Positions 10,440 through 23,503 are shown, counted from the stretch's first letter. The stretch: DNA of 64,000 nucleotides from Miscanthus floridulus (GCF_019320115.1 NC_089581.1:96133316-96197315), one strand, 5' to 3'. The notes: generated by a model not told the origin, from the sequence alone. Program-made: numbers and translations.

Positions 10440-13027
10440 TAAAAGATCCTTGTGTGGTTTTGGTACTTGAGTGACAACCTAGGTGGACTAATTGTGTTTA
10501 TGTGAGATACACAGATGATTAGTCCATAGGTACATGTGTGTGAGCAACATATGCCATGAAGGTGGAAATGGCTCAGGAGATGTTGCAAAGCTCACACATG
10601 TGATGATGAAGGAGCTCATTACACATGAGACATGACATTGAGTCATGTGATCAAGGTGGAGAAGATCAAGACATGACTTGGCTTGATGGACCAGGTTGCA
10701 AGCGTGAAGGGTAAGTTGGAGGCTTTGGAGCGATGGACCGCGTGGTAGTGAAGCTTGAGCAAGACTTGGCACCGATGGACGAAGGCAACAGTGAAAAGCA
10801 AGTGAAGTCAAGATCGATGAACCAATATGATCATGTGATGATATGAAGTGGATCATATCATTGTTGATCGTGTTGATGCATGTGTTTCATCGGCATTGGA
10901 AGAGATGGAATGGAATGCGCAAGCCAAAGGTGTAACCTATGGCATTTCATTTCACCGGTCATAGGTGTGTAGAGAAGCTAATGACCGAGTTTAGGATAGA
11001 TGACCATACTATTAAGAGGGGCAAACTTGTTTGCATATCGGTCATCTAGTGCCACTCAAGTGATCTAACTTTGCATCGTCGCTAGGATCAAGTGACGTGG
11101 CAAGTTGAGTGGCTAATCCTTTGGAAAATGTTTATGAAAAGCTAACACACATACACATGGTGGTGTTGGCACATTTGCAAAGGAGGAGTTGGAGTTGAAA
11201 TGGATCAACTCGATGAAGAAACAGTGGTGAAAGGAGGTCAATGTGAGTGACCGGACGCTGGCCTCGGTAGGACCGGTGCGTCTGGTCAGTGGCAGCAGTG
11301 AGCGTGCAGTTTCTGTCTCATGATTGGATGCTGGTGCGAAGAGTGACTGGACGCTCAGGGCCTGCGTTCGGTCAGTGCTCACATATGCTGATGTGGTGGC
11401 ATGAGGAACAACAGTGATGCGTGGTAGTCGAAGAATGACCAGACTCAGGTGCTACGTTCGATCGTACAGGAGCAGACGCGTCTGGTCACAAATCAGAGGC
11501 TTGGGAGCTCTCTAGAAATGACATGACTCTGGCTGGTCTGTGTCCAGTCATGTAGGAGCGGACTCGTCTAGTTGCATGTGATGTATGGTGACATTAGTGA
11601 TGCTAGAGTTGATGCATGGGCGCAGAGCTGATCGGACACTAGTCTACATCAGGTCATGCTGCACTGGATGCGACCGGTCGCAAAATAGAGGCTCGAGGAG
11701 CTCTCTGGAAACGACCAAACTCGGTAGAGGTGCATCTGATCTTGGCACTATGCTGCGTCTATTCGCAACTTAACCATTGAGATTGGATACTCAGTATTTG
11801 AAGCCAGGGATGACGTGGTAGTCATCCGTTGACCGGACGCTAGTAGGGTGCATTCGGTCAATCTGACTGGCATGTCCGGTCATCCCAAAAACACCCAGTG
11901 AAGGGGTAACGGCTATTTTAGCCCATGGGGCTATAAATAGAAGTGGTGGTTAGCCTTTAGCCAAAAGCTTGGTAGAGTGGAGCACACTAGAGCCTTGGTG
12001 GCTTATGTGGTAGTGCTTGGAAGCCCTCTAACTCACTCTAGCTTGATAGTGTTCATCCAATTGAGTGAGTGAGCGATTCTAGTGTGCTTGCATCATGAGG
12101 TTGCATCGAGTGGCACTAGGTGGTCATCTTGCAAGCCGGTGGTGCTTGTTACTCTTGGAGGTTGCCACCTCCTATATGGCTTGGTGGTGGTCTCTGTTGA
12201 AGCCCGCAAGAAGCTTATGCGGTGCTCTGGAGAAGAGCTTTGTGAGGGGCATTATGCTCGCCCTACGGGAGCCACGAAGAGCAACTATAGTTGAGCATGT
12301 CATTGAGCTACCCTCAATTTCAGGGTAGGTTCTTGCGGTGCTCGACGTGTGGGCTTGGCGGGTGATGCCAATTAGTCGCCGAACCACCAAGTGAGCGGTC
12401 GACATAATGGGGACGTAGCGTGTTGGCAAGCACGTGAACCTCGAGAGAAAATTCACCATGTCAACATTGTTCTTCCCTTTGGTTTGCAATCCGCTTACAC
12501 AAGCTAGTGATTACTTTCATATACATTGTGCTTGTGTAGTTGCTCTTGTAATTAGTTAGCTTGTGTAGCTCACTAGTTACCTTCTTGCTTGTGTAGCATA
12601 GAAGTAGCTCCCTTGCGTGGCTAATTTGGTTTGTGTAACCTCGTTAGTCACATTACTTAGTTTGTGTAGCTAAGTATTTTCACTCTCTAATTTGGCATTG
12701 GTTGCCTTGTTATTGAGCATTGCTAGTGAGCTTAGGTGGCTTTGTGCTTTTGCTTACTAGCATGTGTAGGAGCTCCCTCGTTGCTTGAAGTACTAGTGGC
12801 ATAGATTTATGTGACCTTGCTTCTAGAATTGGTTAGGTGAGCTCTAACTAGCCCGACACCTTTGTTGTCTAATTAGGATCTTTGTAAGGTATTTGTGAAC
12901 TTAGATTGAGGGGTATAGTCTTGGCTAGACCAATTGTTTTAATTCCACATTTGTTTTGGTTAGCCGGCGCGATTAAATTTAGAAAGGACTATTCACCCCC
13001 CCTCTAGTCCGCCATCTCAACCCTACA
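10440..13027 (+). repeat. 5' LTR of Copia family A
   Basis: 2588 bp. It opens TAAAAGATCCTTGTGTGG, where the 3' copy has TGAAAGGTCC, so the terminal TG is mutated. It ends CCCTACA. U3 carries many GACCGGAC/GTCCGGTC words at 11250-11890, then a TATA box at 11931. R-U5 follows with no ORF of interest. Confidence 0.92.
11931..11940 (+). promoter_or_regulatory. TATA box of Copia A 5' LTR
   Basis: CTATAAATAG, preserved identically in the 3' LTR at 33244-33253. It is the expected Pol II promoter, with transcription starting some 30 bases downstream and reading towards gag. Confidence 0.75.
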
Positions 13028-13029
13028 AG

Positions 13030-13041
13030 TGGTATCGGAGC
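13030..13041 (+). other. Primer-binding site of Copia A
   Basis: TGGTATCGGAGC, two bases after the LTR, complementary to the 3' end of initiator-methionine tRNA except for one A-to-G change. Confidence 0.85.
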
Positions 13042-13078
13042 TAGGTCTCTCATTTGTGGTCTTCACCGACCTGAGAGG

Positions 13079-15105
13079 ATGGTGGCTTATGGGCTAGATG
13101 TTGAGTGTCCATACACTTTTGATGGCACACACTTTGCATGGTGGAAAAATTAGATGACATGCAATTTTAAGTTCATTTCCTCCCAAATGTGGTGGATCAT
13201 AGATGTGGGATTTTCTCATGCGATTGATAGAAAGGATGCAACTCAAGCGCAAAAGAAATGCCTACATCTTGATTGCCAAGCGACTAACATATTCTTTCAA
13301 TCTATAGATGATAGCATTTTTAGTGAGATCATGGACTTGAAGTCCGCCCATGAGATTTGGGTTTATCTCAATGAGAAGTATGGGGCGGTCTCCAATGATG
13401 ATGATGATGAGCCCATGGAGGAGGTGCATGAGGATGTTGAGCACTGACCACAATTCAGTGATTGTGGAAGATTGCTCCACCTCATGGTCAAGTGATGATG
13501 ATGATCATCCTACCACAAGATCACTTGATAAGGTTGATGATGATGCCACAAGTGTTGTACATAAAGATTCTACCTCAAGCACACTTGGTGGTGATCTTGA
13601 TGATATTATTTCATGCTCAAGCCATGATTGTGATGCTACTACAAGCTCTCCAACTACAACACATTGCTTCATGTCACAAGGTGACACTAAGGTATCAAAT
13701 GATAATGTGGTTGATCATGTTGATTCATATGATGAGCTTGTGAGTAGACTTGCTAGCATGACCATGTCTTTAGAAAATAAGAAAGCTAAAACCAAGAAAT
13801 TGAAAAATGAAAACTCTTTTCTAAAGAACACATGTGAACAACAAAAGCATCTACTTTATGTTACTACTTGTTCACATGAGGAGCTAAAATTGGCTCATGA
13901 GGAACTAAATGTTGCTCATGATAACTTTGTTCAAGACCATGCTTTTCTCACTAAGGAACTTTCCAATGAAAAAACTAAAACTAGTGAAAGCTCATCACAT
14001 GGGTCAATTGATCAATCACATATTGTTGCTAACCCTTGTGATGTAGGCAAGAAGCATGTATCCACCTCTTGTGATGATTTATTAGAAATGCCATGTTATT
14101 CACAAATAGATGCTTGTTCTACTTCTATGTCTTGTGAGACTAACCTTTTGAAGGAGAACAATGAGCTCAAAAAGGAAGTGAAGAATTTGAGCAACAAGTT
14201 AGAGAGGTGCTACAACTCAAAAGTCACCTTTGAGCACATGTTGAAGACTCAAAGAAACTATGGTGACAAGTGTGGCCTTGGCTTCAAGAAGAAGATGACA
14301 AAGGGCGAAAGAAAGAGAAAGAAAGATGAAGAAGCTACAACAAAGAAAGCTCTCTCATACCATGTGCTACTGGTGTTATGAAGCGGGACACCTTGTAAAT
14401 GGTTGCTCTAACATTGAGAAGCTTAAGAAGATAAAAGAAGAAGAGAGGCTCAAGCATGTGAAGTGCTTCAAGTGCCGCACTTAGGGTCACCTTACCTCAA
14501 TGTGTCTAATCAAGCAATTGGTGAAGCAACTAGAAGAGCCTCAATCAAAGCCACAAGTTGATCAAGAGAAGACACCCCAAAAGCAAGTCAAGATCAACCA
14601 TCAAGATGGTGATTTGGGGATGAAGAAGAAGACAAGAAGAGGTGGTAAAGCAAGAGCAAGGCATCAAACTCCTAATCAAGATGCCAACATGATGAACAAG
14701 ACACAAGAAGAGAAGAAAGTCTATGCTCACATCAAGTGCTTCAAGTGTGGAAATACAGGATACTTTGCCTCTAAGTGTCCTACCAAGCTTGAGAAGAAGG
14801 CTCAAGCAATCCATGAGAGGCAAGGCAATGAGAAGCACCACATGAGCAAGGAAGAGAAGGCTCAATCAAAGAGAAAGTGCTACTCATGCCAGGAAAGGGG
14901 ACACATGGCACATTTATGTCTCCTAGGTAACACTCCTAAGCCTATTTCAATTGATGATTATTCTATGCTTAGGAAGGATGGTAATGATACCTCTATGGTT
15001 GCTATTGTAAAACATCCCGCTACTCATACTAAGGCTTTGCCTAAGTATGTTGCTCCTAACTTGAGAGGACCCAAACTTGTTTGGGTACCATCAAAAAGTA
15101 GATGA
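13079..15105 (+). pseudogene. Decayed gag of Copia A, with four zinc-knuckle positions
   Basis: Capsid/nucleocapsid polyprotein. ATG at 13079 gives MVAYGLDVECPYTFDG, then a gag-like helical domain (KCLHLDCQATN, KSAHEIWVYLNEKYGA). This is followed by an acidic Asp-rich tract, a long coiled-coil-like Lys/Glu/Leu region and CCHC knuckles. Knuckle 1 (CYWCYEAGHLVNGC) and knuckle 4 (CYSCQERGHMAHLC) are intact. Knuckle 2 (about 14470) is cut by a stop, and in knuckle 3 (CFKCGNTGYFASKC) the His is Tyr. The reading frame changes near 13447 and again near 14350, and there is a stop near 13152, so the protein cannot be made whole. No pol follows the final stop at 15105. Confidence 0.85.
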
Positions 15106-17425
15106 ATGATTGTAGGTACCATCGGCATTGGAGACTTGATTCAATTGATTTCATATTGATCATCACATATTGAGTCAAGTTATAAAGCTTAGTGCAATCA
15201 TATTCCAATGCCATGCCAAGAATTAGTGAAGTCCAAAAGTGCTACAACATACAAGTGTCAAATTCAAGTTGTTGGTGATTCAATTGGATATATTTGATGG
15301 CTTGCAAATAATTGAGTTGAAGCTTACTAGTTGGATGATCATGAGCTAACCAAGGTATATCTCTTGTTGATCATTTCATTTGGGTGCATATGAGTTGATT
15401 GAATTGGATAAATATGCAATGTTGGTTGCTATAAGATGATTGAATGGATAATTGCTTAGTAATCAAGTTTGGATTGATTTGTGTTGGATAAATTCATGAG
15501 ATAACTTTTAGTGAGTGGATTGAATGGATTTATGTCTTGTGAAAGTATTCAAACAAGTTGGTTTCAAGTTTGAATCACATTTGATGAAGTATAGCTCAAG
15601 TGATTGAAATCTGTCCTATATTGAAAATCTGAGTGAGCTGTGATCTTAGCCATGTTTGATTGATCAAAACTTATTGGATTGGCACAAAAATTGGTATACA
15701 TGCTCTAGACTTATGGTATAATATTCTATACAAATTTCATGAGAATTGGATAAGAGATGCTTTGGTTTTGGAGTGGATCTTGTCAGCTATAGTGCAGCAA
15801 TTTTCAGCATATAACAGTGGTGAAAGAATTGAAATCTGGTAGCAATATAGAAGTCAAATGAAGCTCAAATTTTTACAGCTGCTATATAACTAGTTAGTCA
15901 CATCTCCACAAAATTTCATGGTATTTGGATTTGTACTTTGGGAGATATGAATTTTTCTTTGAAGAGTATAAAATCTGCCAGAAAAGTGACAATTATTGGA
16001 TTTATTTGGAGTCACTTGGATTGAAAGGTCCTCAAGTTGAAACATATTTATAAGTAATTGAGGCACCTAAGTTTGGTTTTGAGATGATCTAGAAGCATGA
16101 CAAGTAAAGAGTACAAGGACATTTGATTGTGGAAGTATACTTTGCACACATTCGGTACTCAAATTGGAAGATCAAGATCAAACTTAAGATGAAGTTTAAG
16201 TTCTAGATATTTTTGGAGATCATTTGGTAGAAAGAAAAGGACTTAAACAAGTAGAAAGAAAAAGACTTAAAGAAGGAATCAAGGTTACTCATCAAGTTAA
16301 GTCCATCACTTAAATCAATCAATCAAGTTATTTCAAGTGAGTGTCAAGAATGGTTCTTGGTGAGAGGTCACTTCTCCCTAGTGTAGGGGCTTGCCGTCTA
16401 TGTGTAGGTAAACCAAGTGTGGTACTTGGAAGGCTAACATGGAAGTGGTGATCCAAGGGATATTTGAGATGCTTAGTTGAAGCAATAAAAAGGGTTGATC
16501 AAGAAAAGCAAGCAACACCCAAAAGAGAGCTAGTCATGATATTTCAAGTGGTATTCCAAATAGTTCTCTCATGCAAGCATTGATCAAAAGATGAAGCAAG
16601 CTAACTACAACAAGATAGTGCACTTGATCATTAGTGGTTCTCATTTCATATGGGTGAAGAATGGACTCTTTCTATGATGATTGGTCTTCACCAAGCCATT
16701 AATTGGACTTCACATTGCTATTGGAGTATTGAATTGGAATCTATGTGACTATCCTCTACTCCAACATAGCAAAGGTATCATAGTAATATGCATGATCATC
16801 CCTTACTAGTATGCGATTAGTGCATATAGTACATGCTTCATAGGATCATGTATAACAAATGAAATATTTAAATTCATAGCCTACCACTATTGCTTGATTG
16901 ATTAGTTGATCTAGTGGTTAGTATATGAATTTGTTCATGAGCTAGTGAACTCAAGTACTTGATTTAATTTGGATTGCCAACAAGTGACAAGTACAACCTC
17001 GATAAGATAACCTCCAAATGAGTGTGAAGAAGCTTAGAGAGGGTTCAAACCGGACTTGGAAGCTTAGGCAAATCAACTTAGTTCAAGTCAACCATAGAAG
17101 CTCATGATAAGTAATAAGAGTACAAGCACAAGACAACAATGCAAATGGATATCTAGTTTGTTTATTTCAAGTGGTATCTAGACTCAAGTATTTCATCAAT
17201 AATTTACAAGTAATGTCTAGATCAACTCACAAGTGATATCCTATAAGTGGTACTCATGAAGATAGCAAAGGTTCAAGAAATGATTTTTTATTGATAAATC
17301 CAACAAGTGGTTCCATACTAGAAAATTCTTTCAAGTGGTATCACATCTACATGTGGTATCAATCATGCAAGATGATGGTTCCATAGGTGATCCTCAACTT
17401 TAAGTGATCATCAAATGAAGAATGC
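15106..17425 (+). other. Non-coding internal region of Copia A
   Basis: AT-rich sequence where pol would be expected; every frame is closed. Between 16545 and 17360 and again near 30851 the word AAGTGGTATC and close variants recur. It ends with the target duplication ATTCC (17426-17430). Confidence 0.7.
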
Positions 17426-17430
17426 ATTCC

Positions 17431-20400
17431 TGTGGCAGAACCTCCTAAATTATAGGGCCCACATGCACCTGTCATTGTCCAATGACCCTTGATGACTATG
17501 CATATGTTCCCGATAACTTAAGAAGCCTATTGGGTGTCCTTGGGAAACCCGAATCATCCATAATTTCTTTCGAGCAGGATCCATTACAGAGTCATTGCAG
17601 TATTTCAACAATTTATTCATTAATTTACATTAGAGTAAAATAGCAGAAGTCTTACAATAACTTAGTTACAAAACGGTTGTTTCAAAGCTTACAAACCAGG
17701 TACAATTATTATTACAAACCATAGTAGTGGAGTAGCATTAGTAACATAAAACAAAACACACAATAAAAGTGCCCTGCCCAAAGGCCACACATTTACTTGT
17801 CATCTTCGATTTGAACAACCGTCACACAGCATGGTCCAAAGTAGACCTACTCATGAGGCTCACCTACAACAAGGGTTAAAGAACCTTGAGTATGAAAGTA
17901 CTCAACAAGACTTAACCGACATAAAAACGGAGAAGACTCAGGAATGCAGGCTTAGGGATTCAAGGTAAGGCTTTAGCAAGAATCAAAGATCTTTTGCGTA
18001 AAAGCTCTCCAACAAGATTCTTTCTTTCAACATTTAAATCTTCATAAAGATCATATATAAAGCTGACATGATCCATATTGAGATCATGAACTTCATATCA
18101 AACTCTTTCTCAAATCTTACTCAAGTTCTATTTGTTAACTACGATGATGAACAGTGAGTTGAGTCTCCATAACTGAGGAGCAATGACAATTCGAACTGAT
18201 TATAAACCAGCCGGGGATTTCCAACCACACGACATATGCAGGTCCCTGACCTACATATACCAACCTATCCTCAGATTCTCTAAAACAAGAACGGGTTCGC
18301 ACCACCTGAGAGCACAGTACTCCACCAATCCAGCCCATTGCCACGTGGGTACATGCTACTCTCGCCATCTCTCTACTCCCAGTGGGCGAGTAGCCATTCT
18401 CGTAATAGAATAGCCGAGTTAAGGCTTATCGGAGTATGTGGCCAGTACTACAAAGTCTCACCTCATGCAATTCAACAACGGACGGTTCTTAATCGACACA
18501 GGCGGAAAGAACCCATTCACAAGGCATCCATGTCTTGTGGCTCTCATACACCAAGTCCGCCCGGTCTAGATTTATTACTCCACATGATTATATCTCATGA
18601 TTCATAAATAATCACTCGTATCCAATAAACCATTTATTTCTCACAGGTGACAAGTAATAACCCGACTTTTATCGGTCTAAGCATGGCTAAGCATAATTAG
18701 GCATTCTCGAACTAAAGATGGTAACAAGGTTGATATGGAAAAACAAGGTTGGTAATGCACCAATTAGGTTTCCACTCAACTCCTAATCACTTAATGCAAT
18801 ATTTAAAAACAAAAGCGATAAAATTTGTAAAACACAAGGTAGGTTTAAATGCATCCAGGGCTTGTCTGGATTGTCGAAATAATCAGGTTCTGGAGATGCT
18901 CCACAGATATCAAACCCGACCTCAACAGGTGGGTTGACTTCCTCAACACCTTGGTTGACTACCAAGTTCTCACTTTTGTTGACTACATGTAGTAACAATG
19001 CCATGTTTAATATGATGCGAGATATAAAACATGATACTTGACGATGGATGCAAAAGTTAATAACTTGAATACAACTTTCCTTCGCGATATAGTTAGTAAC
19101 AACTAACTAAACCTTCTCTAGGGTTTACTTAGATTAATACTAATGACCACGTTTCTTAACCAAAACTTGATCATAAACTCAAACACTTACTTAAAGTACC
19201 AAGGATCATTTTATGCTAATTACCCAAGGTCATCACTCAATTCCAAATTCAAACAAAACTTAAGTCATTAAGGTTTACTATTTGTTTTAATTAATGAATT
19301 AACTAATTCAAAATTAAGAAATAAATCAACTTTTTCCAAATGAGCTCCAAATTTTTGTGAAGGCTCATCACATGATAACTAAGTAGAAAAACAATTTTCA
19401 TAATTTTTGGATAATTATGTAAACCTAGAAAAATCATGGAATTCCATTTATTAATTAATTTGAGCAATTTTTATCACATTCAAAATATACTGAAAAGTAA
19501 CATTGAATATTTTTCCTAAATAGTTCACATCTCAGAGAGGTCACACAAAATTTTCCATAATTTTTGGAGCTCTATTTATTTCTGCACAAAATAAACAAAT
19601 CATAGTACTATTTAACCATTTCTGCAAAATAGAAAAATTCATTTTCACTTAAACTGCCACTGATAGGGTGACCCCACCGGTCAGCCCGCTTTGACCACAA
19701 CGGCGAGGCCCTCTGACCGGTGATTACTTGCCGATGGTGAGGTCTCCGATGGTATGGATGGAACCAACACGACCTCCCCAGTGCTGCGCTTCGACTAAGG
19801 GTACTGGTTAAACATCTAGAGTACTGCAGAGTCCTCACTGGCAACGATGGCGGCTCGATGGTGTCCTACCGAGATAGCGACAACGATCTATGACTTTGCC
19901 GGCAAAACTAAAGTCTCCGACATAGTCAGCACCTCCTAACGGACGTAACCGAGCACCTAATTGAATCAACAGTGCTCCACAACACAAGCAGCGATGCGCG
20001 TAGCGGCACGGTGGAGAAAACTTGTCGCCGTCCTGCGGTCCCATGGCTACGGCATGGTAGAGGTAAAATAGATCACACAGACATGATCAGTAGTTCACCC
20101 TGAAGCTGATGCGTGCGAGAACGATGGCTAAGGCGAGGCGAAGCTAAGTCGTCGGTGTTGGAGACGACAGCGGCGACATGAACTCACGGCGAAGCTCCGT
20201 TCTGAGGAAAGCAACTGACCAAATGATCAATGATTAAGCTCATGAACATCATGAGAGAATGAAGATCAAGAAACAGCAAAAGATGAAGCAAGAGACCCAC
20301 CCGAACTACCTATCTAATGTGGAATGGATCTCGGTGGATCCTCGCCAGAGTTGGAGGAGATGAGGTTACGCCGGGCAAACTAGAGGGGTAGAAGCTGTGC

Positions 20401-21253
20401 AAGTGGGTGATATGGAGGCGCTAGGTGATGGCGATCATGGTTACATGCTCAGCTGAGGTTGGGAGGTCTCTACGGCTCTGGTGCAAGCTCATCGGAGCTA
20501 GGCAATGCTAACGGGAAACAAAGGAAATGAGAGAGAGCGACGGAGGGCGCTCTAAGACTTATCAGGCGAGTGGAGAGCGGCGGGAGAGGTGCGCTTGACA
20601 TGTAGCGGCAACACGGACACATCGAAGCAGGAGGTGGCACTCGCAGGTGCGCATGGAAGCCGGTGGAAGCTTGCCGACGGCGAGAGCTGCCTGCTTGCAC
20701 TGTTCAAGCTATTTACCAAATTGCCACTCGCTTCATTTTTCAAATTACTTTCAAATTTGTATGGTAACTCAAAAATCTCCAAAAATAAAAGTTGCTCCAA
20801 ATTAAAAGTTCTACAACTTTACTTTAATAACTATACTCAAATTATGTCTACATTTAACAATACAAGTTTAAAATCAAAAGGGGACACCTTAAGAATTTAT
20901 CCCCTTTCAAATTACTCCAAATTTTATATAACAACTTTGAAAACTCTAAAAACCAACTTTGTACACATTGACAAGCTCTACACTTTTTCTTTTAGGCTCA
21001 ACCCCAAATTGTGCTTAGATTTTGAATTAGGTTTTTCTAGGGTAGAATTAAATGCTGGAAATTAGGGTTTTGGAATTCCAATTTGACACTAAGGTTTAGA
21101 ACTTGATTCATCCCATACAAGTCAACACATATAATCATAAAAGTAAACTTGTTTTAGTGAATGCATCTCAAAGTTTTCACTAACACAAGAATGATGTGCA
21201 ATGCATATGATGACATGGCATATTTTAGTGTTTAAAACACCAGAGGTGTTACA
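17431..21253 (-). repeat. 3' LTR of the complete chromovirus
   Basis: 3823 bp, from TGTGGCAGAACC to GGTGTTACA. It is longer than its partner mainly because a segment of about 125-130 bases at roughly 20055-20185 is absent from the other LTR. A GC-rich block lies at about 19.66-20.7 kb. No ORF in it has recognisable homology. Confidence 0.93.
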
Positions 21254-21268
21254 ACCTCTCCCCCTAAA
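21254..21268 (-). other. Polypurine tract of the chromovirus
   Basis: On the minus strand TTTTAGGGGGAGAGGT lies directly before the 3' LTR start TGTAACACC. This is the plus-strand primer site for reverse transcription. Confidence 0.85.
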
Positions 21269-21416
21269 AGAAATCTCATCTCGAGATTTAAAGTCCTACG
21301 ATAAAGTAATGAAAAAGGAAATGTGTCAAGCAAATACATTCTAAACTTAACCATAAAACAGGTAAGGTCCTTTTATAATACATGCTTCACAAAGATAGAG
21401 TACAACTAATAGTATT

Positions 21417-21848
21417 TTATGTAGAAGCAAGGAACTCCGGAAATTGTTCTAGCAAGTAATCTTCGGATTCCCAAGTAGCTTCTTCTTTGGAATGTTGATT
21501 CCATTGTATCTTGTAGAACTTGATTGTCCTCCTTTGAGTGACATGGTCTTTCTGATCCAAAACTCGGATATGATATTCGGAATAGGTCAAATCAGGTTCA
21601 ACTCCTTCGACATCAACATTTTGATCAGGCACTTGAAGACATTTCTTTAATTGGGAAACATGGAACACATCGTGTACAGCTGAGAGATGTTCTGGTACCT
21701 TCAAGTGATATGCCACCTTTCCACACCTCTCCAAAATTTGAAATGGTCCAATATAATGAGGTGCCAACTTGCCTTTAACACCGAAACAGTTGACTCCCTT
21801 CATTAGCGATACCTTCAGATATACATAATCTCCCTTGTTAAACACCAA
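21417..21848 (-). pseudogene. Integrase C-terminus and chromodomain (pol end)
   Basis: About 143 open codons. The first part (GDYVYLKVSLMKGV, GPFQILERCGKVAYHL, HDVFHVSQLKKCL) is the conserved C-terminal integrase module of plant Gypsy elements. The last 50 residues (FYKIQWNQHSKEEATWESE) form a chromodomain, which in chromoviruses is thought to steer integration to particular chromatin. The real protein would continue upstream, but stops separate it from the integrase core. Confidence 0.9.
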
Positions 21849-22736
21849 GGGTCGACGTTGTTTATCTGCATAACTCTTTTGTCGGGACTAAGCTATCTTC
21901 AAATTATTTTGTATCTACCTAACCTTCTCTTCTATTTCTTTCATAGGGTCAACTCCAAAGAACCATCTTTCCTCGGGTTCAGACCAATTTAATGAGGTTC
22001 TGCACCTACTACCATAGAGTGCTTCAAATGGAGCCATCTTAATACTCTCTTGATAACTATTGTTGTAGGAGAACTCAGCCAAAGGCAAATATTCATCCCA
22101 CTTTTTGGAATAGTTAAGTACACAACACCTTAACATATCTTCTAGTATTTGATTTACCCTTTTAGTCTGACCATCAGTCTGTGGATGATAAGTGGTACTA
22201 TGTAGAAGTTTGGTACCCAACGAAGCATGCAAATGTTTCCAAAAGTTGGAGACAAATTATGTACCTCTATCCGACACAATGGTCTTTGGTACACCATGTA
22301 AGCTCATGATTCGTGCTAAATACAACTTGGCATATTGGATAGTGGGATATATACTCTTGACTAGAAGAAAATGTGCTGACTTAGTTAGTCGATCTACAAT
22401 AACCCATATTGAGTCAAAACCTTTTGATGTCTTGGGTAGACCGACAATAAAGTCCATACTAATATCCTCCCACTTCCAAGCTAGAATAGGCAATGGCTGT
22501 AACTCTCCAGCGGACTTCAAATGTATAACTTTCACTTTTTGACAAGTATCACACTTGGCTATATATCGAGCAATCTCTATCTTCATTTTGGTCCACCAGA
22601 ATCTCTGTTTCAAATCATGGTACATTTTGTTACTTCCTGGATGAATAGAGAACCTAGTGGTATGTGCCTCTTCAAGAATTGACTGTCGCAACTCAGGAAC
22701 CTTTGGTGCCACAAGACGATTCTTGAACCATAGCAC
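21849..22736 (-). pseudogene. Integrase core of the chromovirus, decayed
   Basis: The zinc-binding His/Cys domain (HTTRFSIHPGSNKM, CDTCQKVK) and the first two catalytic aspartates (MDFIVGLP, IVSDRG) are visible in 22257-22736. The next segment (21915-22232) carries YHPQTDGQ, but the third catalytic residue, normally Glu, is Lys here (codon at 22161-22163). Stops lie near 22254 and at two positions between 21849 and 21915. Integrase activity is impossible as it stands. Confidence 0.9.
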
Positions 22737-23491
22737 ACCTACATAATCTATTCTGAAACATGCCGCTTTTCCATTCTGACTCTTTCTTTGATATGGGCTA
22801 TACCCTTGTTTTCTTTCTGAGCGGCAATAATTTGGTCTCGAATAGTTGATTCAACAGTTATATTGGTCAAACTACCTTGTTGAATTATCTCTATATCCAA
22901 CTTCTCCATCTCATGACATAAAGTTAGATCCATTGTCTTCATGGTCATGCAATTGCAATGACTCTTATGACTGAGTGCATCTGCAACCACATTTGCCTTA
23001 CCAGGGTGGTAATGCACCTCCAAGTCATAATCTTTAATCAATTCCAACCATCTTCTTTGCCACATATTCAATTCTTATTGAGTAAAGATATACTTTAAAC
23101 TCTTGTGATCTATATAAATATGACAAGTATTACCAAGCAGATAATGTCACCAAATCTTCAAAGCATGGACCACTGTTGCTAACTCCATATCATGAGTTGG
23201 ATAATGTTTTTCATGTCGCTTAAGTTGTCTAGAAGCATAGGCAATGACTTGGCCTTCTTGCATCAATACACATCCAATACCAATACCAGAAGCATCACAA
23301 TAAACGTCGAACAACTTCTCGATATATGGCTGTGCTAACATTGGTGCAATGGTTAATAATCTCTTCAAAGTCTGGAAAGCTTCTTCACAGTCAGGTGACC
23401 AGACAAACTTAGCTTGGTTTTTCAGCAATCCAGTGATGGGCTTGGATATTCTAGAGAAATCTAGAATAAAATGACGGTAATAACCCGCCAT
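22737..23491 (-). pseudogene. RNase H domain and linker of the chromovirus
   Basis: The catalytic Asp-Glu-Asp signature is visible ([31 protein letters not shown]), followed by a linker with the conserved [15 protein letters not shown]. Two stops fall at about 23072-23146, and one at about 23502 separates it from the reverse transcriptase. The frame differs from that of the integrase, so a frame change lies near 22740. Confidence 0.9.
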
Positions 23492-23503
23492 TCCCAGAAA
23501 ACT

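Noticed and set aside
10488..10856. 122-codon minus-strand ORF in the Copia A LTR, similar at 31718-32217
   Set aside because: Lies opposite to the element's coding strand in U3, without domain features; the 3' LTR copy is broken differently.
13462..13743. 93-codon plus-strand ORF rich in Met, Leu and Ile within the Copia A gag
   Set aside because: Shadow of the gag frame caused by repeated GATGAT sequence.
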